From the NCBI GenBank assembly GCA_034008185.1, contig CM067086.1, forward strand, positions 15,054,007 through 15,118,006: a stretch of 64,000 nucleotides of DNA, given 5' to 3'. The notes beneath the pieces were generated by a model. It saw only the letters and a program-made list of their open reading frames with translations. It did no database searches and was not told the DNA's origin. The stretch is from Gorsachius magnificus (taxonomy: Eukaryota; Chordata; Aves; Pelecaniformes; Ardeidae). Shown here piece by piece: positions 42,101 through 54,100 of this stretch (position 1 is the stretch's first letter; every line of letters begins with the position of its first letter). The position numbers and the translations under genes were made by a program.

Positions 42101-45100
42101 GAATTTAAGCCTACTTTATAATAAGATCACTTTTCTTTGTAAGCTTTTGTAAATCTTTCAAAAGTATTCAACAGACCACAAAAGCCTACAGACACAGGCT
42201 GAAAACAACTGTAACAGGACGGTTTGAATTTTCTCGTCTGCTAACCATTAGGCATTATACCTACTAATGAAGAATACTTCATGAACACAAACAAGGGAGT
42301 AAAAGGAGGGGGCAAATATTTAGTCCTGAAATTTTTATACGTTTCTAATGCAAACATTTCTGGCTTTAAAAAGAAAAGAAAAAGCATTGCACACACGTGG
42401 ATTTAATTGTTCTATGAGGACAAAACTGCAACTTTGACTTAGACCTAGATCAGGAACAATGTTTTATTACAAACTTTCCGCTTTCTACCTTTGTTGCATT
42501 GCTGAAAAAGCAAACAGCACTGGGTGGACATCAAGCACTGCATTCAGAATTTATGGACTGGGCTTCTACACCTACTAGAGGAATGCAGTGCAACCAAGTT
42601 TTCTGACCCAACTTTATCACCCATCTGTGTAAGCTGGAAGGCATAAGAACTCTTTATCTGCTTAAAATAGATCAAGGCTTACTTGAAAACTAAGTTTTCA
42701 TTAAGCAAAGACTTTTGAGGGAAAACTGAGATGTGGTCTCAGGGTTAAAATTGTATAGAGTTAGCCAGTATCTCCGTTACAAGATACTAGGTGTGAAGAC
42801 ATAAAAACCCCCAAATTTGAAAACTTTAGAAGGATAATCTTGATGCACAGGAAATACTGAACATAGGCAGAGCTGATACTGACCATAAACATCTAAATGA
42901 CATTCATGGCTTTATGTAGACAGACATGGTACAGACACAATTAGAAAGACAACAATAAAAGTTTAAATGAATCCATTTTGGGTTTTAGTATTACGCTAAT
43001 TCAGTATTAAAGAATACAGGAGAGAAAAACCTTTATATAGTTCAATATATAATCTTACAAAGAACATGCATTATTTTTGTTTCTTTAGTGTAAATTAACA
43101 CAATATCTACAATCATTGACAAAACTGAGAACAAATGTTTCTGATTTCAGGACAGTTGTTTCTGTCTTTCAGTGGTTGGTCAGTACACCCTCCGAGATAA
43201 AAGGTAATGGAAGCTAGGAAAACTTTTACGTAGTAACTTCAATAAAGTTGCAGAAATAGAACAACTGTACCTATGTGTTTCAGCAGCTAAGCAGAAGATG
43301 CAAGCCACACCTCTGAGCAAATAATTTCTATTTTATTTACTTTCTTTTTGCAAATGAACCGCAAAAGCCCGGTAAAGGCTCTTTATGAGAACGATTATGT
43401 AGAGAGTTAAATTTTTAGATTTCTTACAGCTTGTTTAAAAGATACCCTTGTATACAATAAAATTGTTAAAAGATAAGTTTGACAAAAGAAATTTACTTTT
43501 GTCAAAGTTTCCTTATATCTACCCAGAAAGAAAGCAGGAAAACTTTCAAACCAAAGACAAAGATTTCTGACAGAGAGGAGAAAATGAAAACAGAACACTG
43601 CACTGAAAGTTTGAGAAAGTACAAATACAAACATGAACTGACAAGCATGCCAATGCATTTCACATATATGCAGATACAAATTAGTTGCATTTACCTCTAA
43701 GAGTGTTATATAAAGGATACTTCTAAAAAAGAAAGATGTTATTTTGAATTTCTGATTTTATAACTCAGATATTCACAATAAAGACTTAATTAATCTTATT
43801 TTCCAATTAAGGTGCTATTTTGAAAACACATTACTGAACAGTTAAACTATTATGCAGATTTAATTTCATAATACAGTTATTCATAGATTTAAGCTGCCTA
43901 AGGTAAAAAGGTCCTTCTTTTTCAGTGAAGAGCTGCTGATAAGTGATCGTCTCAAAATATTGCTCAATTATAGTAATTAAAAAGTTTAATAAAATCAACC
44001 TTAATTTAAAAAGTGAGTTCTCAAAGGAATAATTCCACAGGCCAAACCAACATTTCCAGATCTCTTTTTCTTTCATTCACCAAGTTCAGCTGGCTCCCAG
44101 GAACTACCTGCAACTTTTTGTAGTGGTTGGTAAGCTCTATCTTTCTGAAAACAAGTGCCAGCCACAATTGGCAAGAGATCATGAAATCCTGCCTCAGCAT
44201 TTCATCAAACTCCCTGAGCTTGCCCCCTGTTTCAGATCCTACTGCTGATATAACAAGTTGCTACCTCATCCTGCTGTAGTATCACTGGGCATCTATCACA
44301 TCATCCGCAAAGCCGAAATCCAGAAAATGGCATATTCACCTTTACTGTAAGTAAATTCACCTTTACTGTAAGAGAAAACAAGCACCAATATTTTATTAAA
44401 GCTATTTCGTATGTTTCTCCTCTAGAATCACTGCAAGTGCCTGTCACTTGTACTGCTGGTTTGTTGTTATTATATAATAATTGGCAAAGACAAATTTGAG
44501 ACAAGGACATTTAGCTAAATACATTTGCTTTTATATAATCACACATAATGTATGTTTTATACAGAGACTGTATTTTGTGCTAAAATAGAACAGAGGTCAA
44601 GACACTAAGGGGTGAGAGGTTCTCCAAGTATTACTGATGAGCTACTTCAATACCCTCATGTAACACTGAAAAAAGTTCCTGCCTTGCAGTCAAACGCAGA
44701 ACAAAACCTTCTCACAGGGCATTATATGGAAGGGAGACATTACAAATACTACCTGTTGACACCTGAGAGGTTCAGTCCAAAACAAAGACAGACATGCTAT
44801 CACTGCAACACAATTAGGCACTGTGGTATGCCTTAACTGTTGCTAAGAATGAAGCCGATTAAGAGATCAAGGAAAAATGGTTTCATCTGAAGCCGATAAA
44901 GATTTTGGCTGCCAGAGATGAAAACCTATCTAAGTATCCAGCTGAAATAGCCTTTTTTGCCATTTAGTTTACTTTTAACTTCTGACATAATAAAGAGATT
45001 TTATTCTGACATAAAAAAATTCTAACATTATGAAATGATTGTTTAAACATGTCTAAATTCACACAAAACTGCATGAGAAAACCTGTGACTTGACACCATG

Positions 45101-48100
45101 GCAGTTAGCATATGCACCAGCTTAGGTCTGCTTTATGCTGTCTAGTCCCTTGCTGCCCCACAGAAGGAACCAGGACCACTTGAAGGACTCTCTCATACCA
45201 ACAGCAACTCTTATTTCCTCAGCTGCTTTTCCAAAATGCATTAACCTAATAAATACCATGCTTAGCTGAAGAAGATGTTTCTTAGATGTGCCGTGTTCTT
45301 GTCTCCATGCAATAAACATGTTCACATGATGCACTGAGACTTAAGACATTTCTGGGACTACTAGGTCTCACAGCCATGTAATTTTCTATCCCAACAACAC
45401 TTTGCTCTAAAACAAACACATCCTGAATTGTATCCTTCCATGTGGTGGTTGTGAACTTCATGGTTTCTTTCTAAGCTTCATACATAATTCAGCTGCAATC
45501 TGGAAAAGGTAGACTGCCTTTGGAGCTGACTGGCATTTTGAAGACTAACTGCTTGAGCTCCACCTGGTATATTAACTTGGTTAAAAATATTCCAAGTATT
45601 GTACTTAAGCACAAATAGGAAAAAAAAATTCCAATCCTATTCATTGTATATCTGTAATTTGAACACGTTCTAGATAAAGATTAATGAACAGAACTAATAA
45701 AGATTGTTTACCTCCAGATTTGCATCCTAACTTTATCACTATTACCCCAGCTTCTGCTTACCCACGTTTCCCTCCCATTTATGCTAAACTGTATGAAAGA
45801 GCGGCAAAACAGGCAGTTGCTGCTTGAAGGTATGTCTACGTTGACTAGAAGTCAATATGCATGCATTCATTAGCCTGGTAAAAGACTAGACAGAATACAT
45901 AGGTGATCACTAATATTGTTTTTCCTTAGGATGTACTGATTCATATACGCCAGTCCATAATTTAAGAAAAAATAAATGAACTAGATCTTTGTATAAGTAC
46001 ATTTGGAAAGGGAGAGAGCTTAAAACTGGTTAGTAGGCTTGAGACTGGGGAGAATTACAGACACAGAACACAGTTATATAAACCTGCTATATGGGCAATA
46101 TTGAAAATACTGTAATTGAAATGATCCAAAATGCTTCTTTTTATCTTTATATCCTCATTTTATCTTCATGATAACTAAAGGCTTTCCCCTCTTCTGACAC
46201 TGCAAATTAAATGTTATTCTTTGTTTCAAGGAAATAGCTCTTTCCAAACCTGACCATGCCAGAGTGAAACAGAGTACCTAAGTGAGAAAACGTCTCCAGT
46301 TGTCATAACATAGGTATATTCTCAAAGGTAAAGGCTGGCTGGTTGCATATATACTTCACAACACTTCAGTGTCATGAAAAGTTTATTACTGTCCAAAAAT
46401 TATAAAGCATTCATCAGATTCACTACAACTTGAAAAACAAAGACACTAGTTTCCAGCAGTCTTATGAAATCATTATTTATGTTTGAGAATTGTACTTCTC
46501 TATCATATATAAAAAGCACTTAAATTCTGATGAAATTATCAGGGATTGTGAGGCTATTTAGGATTTAAAAAAATTATATTAGAATCAAAATCAGAATTTC
46601 AGAAGAATACAAGATTATTAAAATGTTTACAAGTTACTTCCAAAATGTCATACAGAATTTGGAAAGAAAAATGTTTTCTATTTAAATGAAATACTAAGAA
46701 AAGGAGAGTTGATTTATCAACCCATAATATCTCTATTTAATGTATTTCTGCTTAAAAGTATCTCAGCTCCCACATCATATAGCTTTGAAAAGCTTTGGGT
46801 CTGACAATTTTATGGCATCAGTGTGTCAGCTCCTGAGAACTGTTACATTCTCCCAGGCTAAAAAAAGACAAATCTCTCATAAGGTATATAAAAACCCCAG
46901 TGCATTAGTTAAAATAAAAAAGAAAAAAAAAAGAAAATATACAGCATTTCTTGGGGTCAACTAAAATACAAGTCTTTGCTATGCAGCATGAATACACAAA
47001 AAGGCAGACAAGTACTGAATTTATTAAGTGAGGTTTGGTTGGGCAGTTGTATCTAGAGTGAGATGTAGTAGGAAGGGAAAAAAGAGAAGGAAGCTGCTAT
47101 ATTTTAAAATAAAAAATAAATCTTGAAAAAAAGGTTTTCTAAAGTACTAATACTAAATGACAATGCAATTAAAATAGTTTTGTTTCATACAAACCAAGTT
47201 TATGAAGGTTTTATTGCAAACATGAAATAATTTATTTATTTAATAAATCTTTTATCTTTGTAATAATACCACCTACAACCTAGCAATCCAGGTCCTTCTG
47301 TGTTTGTTGCCACATTACTTTGCTTGCCTTGTTTTGGCAGATGCATGAAGCAAAATCAGATTCTAACAGTTTGACCCCTCTCACTTCTTATGTTCTCTAG
47401 GGGATAATAAAATCTAAGATACAATCCCACAGCAGTTAATGAAGCTTAACCTCACACCCTCTTAATTACCAATGCATTACACCAACTATAGGCATCATAC
47501 TCCTCTCTAAGCTATTTTACAATGCTAAAGAAGTACTACTGTGCTATTATTTAGCAACATAATCCAAGCTGTATGTGAAATCCCTCTTACATAAAAACCT
47601 TTGATCCTTACGGGTTTCAATAACTGTATAATTAATAGTACTTAAGAATTTAAAACATTATCTATTTATGTATCAATAAGTATGTTGTTCACATGGTTTT
47701 ATGCAACTATTTTGAAATGCAGTATCATCACAGGTATGATTAAAGAAACATGAAATAAAAAAATATTAAAGGGAGTACAATCCACTGTTGATCTCTAATT
47801 TCAATGATATTTAAATAGTTTAAACTCACATAAATTTAAGGCTCTTTTTCATTATGTTAATTTTTAGTATTTAAAGGACACCAGATGGTAAGTCAGAAGG
47901 GTAAATATTTTCTTTTCAAAAACGTATTATATAAATGTCAGTTTAAAGGGCCCTACTCCCAAAAGGGGGGAGGATTCTATTTTGATTGTAAACATTTGTG
48001 AAGACAAGGTCTATTGTTAAAGAACACAAGTGACTAGATACAGAATTTTTTCTCTTTTCAGTGGCCCTTGTACAATAATTTATTTCCATCTCCAGGTAAG

Positions 48101-51100
48101 GCTGTTCTACAGAAATTTTTCTTTGATATTCAAAAGGACCCAATGGATGTCAACCCAGGATGAAGCAGAACTGTGTGAAAAGGGAAGTAATATTCCTCTG
48201 TTTTATGAAGTAAAAAAGATTAATTGAAAGTACTCTAAGGGGTATTTTTTTTAACCTGTGAGAATATATACTCTACTGCACATACAAAGAAATAAAGATG
48301 ACATACTAAAAAAAGTAACATGAAGAAACTAAATAAAAAAGAGAGTACTCTTGTCCAAAATTCTGTAAACTATACTGCGGTGTATAACGCACTGGCCTAA
48401 ACAGATTCAATAACACCACAATTATTCATGAACACTTTTAGAGATGATCACTGTAAGCAATAGTTCACTAATAGAACAAACCAATTCTACAAAGTTACCA
48501 ACTAGATTTGTAAAATAGTTATTTGTGAACACTGAAGTCTAAACATTTGGGTTTTTTAAGCTACTCCTTTTACGATACATTTAACAGGCTAAGTAAGATC
48601 TGTATTTAAAAACAAACATAATTTGATAACTAAGATCATGAATGAAAATATCCTAAAAAAAAAATCTATGGATTGGTAGATTGGAAACCTGGAATTTATG
48701 CCAAATATTTATTTCCTCTAGTTCTGGAAAACCTTTTTATAAGATTGGTCTGAACTTTTGACAAAGACTAAGCTGTACACTTTAGAGAGTTCCCAGCATG
48801 GGTACTGCTTAAAAGGATTTAATTCTTTTTAAACAGAAGTGATTATTTTTTTCCAGCATCCTCTTTCACACCCATACAACTTCTCTGTCAAGTTTACAAC
48901 ACAGTTTTGTAATGCAGAAAATTATATTGCAATATAATTAAAAATATTTGCATAATACAGAAAAATGTAAAATAAATATTCCATTCACCCAACATGCAAT
49001 CAAGAGAAGTAAACAGATGAGGAAGAGCTATACAATAAAGAAATTAGATTTTTCAAAGGAACTTTCAAGCTCTGAGACAGCTGCCAGGGTTAGCTTCAAT
49101 ACCAGTCTTTGTGCCACAAAGCTATCTTTACTTCAGAAAGAGAGATAAAAGGTGGTAGGAAAGTTCACTAGTGCTGTAACTGCAATTGGACTTCTGTGTA
49201 TAATGTGATAACATTTAATAGCACACAGCAGCTGAATCACTGTAACAAGCTCATGTGTTCTGAAAACAAAATTGGGAAAAAAAAGGATAAGAAGAACGTA
49301 GCCCTGCTTGCATATGTATTTTTACCTTTCAAGCTGTTATGCTTTTAATTTCTTTATATAGCATCTAAAAATGTCAGATGACAGAAAAAATACTTCTTGC
49401 ATTCACACATAATTTCTTTCACAACACCAGACAATGAAGAGACAGGGAAGAGTTAGAATAGCACTCTTTGAAAATGGAAGCTTGGAGAGCCCTGGTCACC
49501 AGCCTGATCACTTGTTCCAGTTTTTCATTTTTCCTTTTGACAAAGCAATGTTTTAGAGTCAAATCTATGAGGGAAATATGTAAGCATCATGGTTGAATGT
49601 GCTTTGCTGGAATAAGTAAGTCCATGTAGACAGCTATGCTCTTTTTCAAGAGGTTGTTTGCATGCACACTAATACAACACTGAAGCTCAGTGGGTTGTTT
49701 ATTGTTGTTTTTTTAAATAACCCTGGAAATAACAATAGTACATTTTGGTAGATTGTTTCTCCATTCACCTTTTCAGTGGGAAAAGAGTAAGTGTATACTT
49801 TCTGTTCTTCAGGTCCCCTCAGTACAACCAGCTTGTTGGAGGTAGAATCCTTTCAGTCTTTTCCAAATGACATACTTAAGCAAAATGCCATATTTAAAAT
49901 ACACTTACACTTTTGTTTGAGAGATCTTTTCAGTTTGGTAGGAATTTTTTTAAAACTTATTCCTGGAGTTCTCTTTAGTCTTGTCCCTATTGTTTTTTAA
50001 TAAACCATTATTGTTTTTTAATAAACCTCTGAGCTTCCTCACCAAGTGAGGCTGCATCTTTCCTTTCAGTGTGGTTCCCTAGTCCACTAGTGTGGTTTCT
50101 TCTGACTGACTTGACTTCAGGACACGTTCAGCAAACACAGCGAAGCTGTGTATCTGATACATTAGCACTCGAGAATCTTCTGTGTAGTTTTCCAGAGAGC
50201 AAACTGTTTGCACGTTGTTAATTTTCAAACTTGGAAGTACAATGGCACCAGATGTACAAGCTAAATATTGCTTCATACTTTAGTGTGGTAAGCCTTAAAG
50301 GACTTGATTGGGGGTAGAATTTTGGAGAATGCATTTCCTTCTAAGAAGGCTATCCTCTATAGCAGAGGTAGGAAAAGCACCACCACCATAAGCAGCAGGC
50401 TCCTAGACTATGTCAAAGTCAGGCTTTTCTCTTGAAGGATGTGCTCTTTATCCTCTCTTGTTGTAAGAAAACTTCCAAAAGGCAATCTCAACAGAGTCCA
50501 GAAGGATCCTGTAATAAAATTCCACCTTGAAGGCAGAAATTCCATAAAAAATACAGTAATCACACAAAGTGTTCTTCCATTTTTCCACAGGAGATGAACA
50601 GATGCAGCTTTAGAAGGAAGTTCTGGACCTCCCACTCTTCCACCTCAGGCTTCCAGGTTCCCAATGCAATGGTCATTGAGGTAACATTGGCCAGGATCCC
50701 ACTGGGAGATTGGTGGGCTTCAGAGATGCTGGTTTCTGTTTCCCAGCATGTATAATGACCACTAAACCTTCCTCTTGAGACAAACTTTGCACAGGCTCCA
50801 TGGTAAAAGGAACTTAGCAGAGAGCATTCTTTATTGTCCAGATGAGCTCATAACTGGCAAATATAATCCAATTTTTTTTTCATTAAAACTTGTGAGAATC
50901 AGTTTCCCCTTAAGGTCTACATAAAATAATTACTCGGTAAAAAAGGCAAAGAAATTCTTGTTTAGGCAGTTCTAGAATTTTAGTGCCAAAGCTGAAGTAG
51001 GAAAAGCGAGAAATACAGAAGTGCAGCCACCACAGATATAGATTTTTTTTTTTTTTTAAAGACTGGAACCATACCTTGGCACTAACAAGGAGAATGGACA

Positions 51101-54100
51101 TAAAAACCTAAGCTGTTACATAATTACTGTATTTTTATGGCTTCCAGAAGTCAGTTTGGTACCCAGCCTAACTTGGAGTGGATGCAAGCCTGTTCTAATT
51201 TTGGGTACAGTGATGTTCAAGGAAATATTCAAAGCCCTTGCTTGCGGTTTCTTAAAAAAAGCATAACAGTGTTTAAGTTAAGATTTGTTCTGTAATAAAT
51301 ATAACCACATACTCAAATTTGTATGTTCCATTCTCAAACACATACACTATATGCAACTTCAAAATAGCTGCCACTAACTTTAGAGTGCTGAATCATAAAA
51401 AATAAACACACTAAACACAGTGAAGTTAAGGAAATAGATAAAAGAAAAAAACCCATCTATTTTATTAGTTTCTCTTTGTTTTTAAGTGCAAGCACATAAC
51501 AGCCTTTCACAATTTGTAGTCTAAACTTAATAAGGTATGGTACTGAAAATGGAGTCTTAATATATAATGTTTCCTTCAGTCATTTTATGATTAAATTAGT
51601 TTTCCATTTACCAATGGAATCAGTTTTATTTTATGATCAATGACAGAGGTATAGCATACTATTTCTTGTATTGTACACTATTCCCAGTTCTTATGCCCTT
51701 ATCATAAAAAGTTACCTTTTGTTGAAGAATACAGACTGAACAGAAACACTCTCAAGTGTTTAAAATACTTCTAAAAAGCAGCATGTATATAGTTCTGTAG
51801 GTTTTACCAGAGGTGTATAATTTTTCAGCATTACATCTTAATGCCAATTTCCTGAAGGAGCTTTGACTACAAAAGGCATGAATATGTTTTCAAAGGATGA
51901 TGGATAAATTGGTGGGTGGTAATATAATATATCTAAGGCAGCTGATCAGGGCTTTTTATCCTCTGCTTGTCTTTTAGTTATACACAATTTCAAGATAATT
52001 ATGGTCTATAAGAATGTCTTTTCCCCTTCCTACTACCAGCAATATTTGTCTTGGTTACAGGTTCAAGAAACTTCCAATCACATCATAAAATTAGAATAGG
52101 GCAATTATGGCATCTCAGCAGAGAACTGAATGTATAAACAGGCTGACCACACAACATGGACATAGGCAGTTAAGGAACTGCCTTTATGTAATATAGCAGT
52201 TAATCAGAATACTAGCTATAGAATATATTGAATCCATTTTTTCCAAAATAGTCCAATCAGGTACTGAAAAAAATGATTACTAATGTCATTAAATAAAATG
52301 CAATGTTATTCAACAGTCAGATATGTCAAATTAAAATCCTGACTTGGTGGACACATCCAAATCCCAAACACCCCATTTTTATGAAAGAAGAGGACTTCTT
52401 GAAGCACCTGAAGGTCCTCTCTTTTAAAAGTCAAGTGAGACAGTCAGGGAAAACTCCTCTACCTCTGTGATTTGGAGACGTAACTGTGGCCAATGCCAGT
52501 CTTAGATTGACTTTTTCCAGGTGAACCAATAATGTTTCTTAGGTAACACATATTGGCATTTCAAGAAGTGCTTAAGCTTTCCAAGTGTGAAAGTACGCAA
52601 TTTTCTAGATTGATGTCTAGCATATTACAGGGTTACTTCACTGAAGCAATTTCAAGACAGCAATACAAATCAGAGAAACCAACTCTACTGTGTCTTGTCT
52701 GTCAAGCAAAGGAAGTGTTGAATAGTCCAGGTAAGAGTATAAAAGCACAGACAAAAGTACTGTTGGATATATAAACACATGAACAGAGGAAGAAAACAAG
52801 ATAAAATTATGTTTTCCTCAACTTTCTTGTCCATCCATTTATAATCTCTTGTAGTAACACCACTATGGAGTTACAACAGAGGAATGCAGTATTATGACCC
52901 AGTGTCTACCCCTGCCAAAGACAGAAGGAAAACTTATTCCAAATCAGACAACAGAGCTCAGTAAATCACATTGGACTAACTAACTACAAACTCAAACTGG
53001 TACAAGAAGGACAGATGTATGTAACAATGTTGATTAACTTGCAAAAGCATAAAGAACAGGAGCTAGGAAAAACATGACATGCTCTGAACAACTGATTCAA
53101 AGGTGAATGAAAGAAGAATAAAATGTATGTTAGCTACTCCATTTTATGAAATGTTAATGCAATGCATTAAAAATATTTATTTGAATAATTTAATTTTGAT
53201 GAGAAAAGCAACCGCAATGATCATGTATTGTACGGTTAGAGAATCAATGACTTGATTATCAGTTACTTAAAAACAAATATTATTTAAAAATATAGCATGT
53301 TCTTATGTAATTCATACTTCACAATTAAATTTGAACCTATCTGTTTAGGCTATATTCTAAACCACAAGAACAAATGATAAAAATTTCACCCCTAAATGAA
53401 CCCTCTTTAGGTTCAAGATAATAAAAAAAATTATGAGATTTTTCATAACCACAATCATCTAATTTCATTAAGAATATACTTTTTCCTGAATACTGAAGAT
53501 AATATTGAATAGATAAGGCATAGAATATACCATCACCAGGTAGGAAAAAAGAAAAGTAATCATTTTGTCTAGAAACAGGCTCTGAAGACTCTTAAGGAAA
53601 TAGCCAGACTTCACTTGATGCAGAAGTAATCAGTAAATTATATGTTACTTTTGATATTAGAAAAAAGCAGCCTTAGAAAGACATAAAATATTTAATGAAA
53701 TTTTGTAAGATTATCCTCACACTTCAGCAATCTTTGTAGTGTTGATCAGGCTTTTCCCCTTATATAATTTCCTTATAATGGAAACTATCAGTGTTTGATT
53801 AGGAGATCACTGAAGTCTGAAAGGAATCTTTCTATATGACCTGATCCAAAGCTGACCATGTTTCCTAGTAGAAAAAAAGACCATCAGAATGAACAGTATG
53901 TGTAAAGGAAGTTGTAAAGATGTTAAATGATACTTTTCTTTCCATAGGAAACTGAATCAATATCTACACAAATTGTACGCTGTTTCCACCACAAAATATT
54001 GGAAGCAGCTTAACTACTCTTCCTGATAGGCAGGTGGAAACTGTAAAAAGTTGGGTTTGCTCAAACCATTCAACTAAGCCAGCTAGTCCGACTGGTTTTC

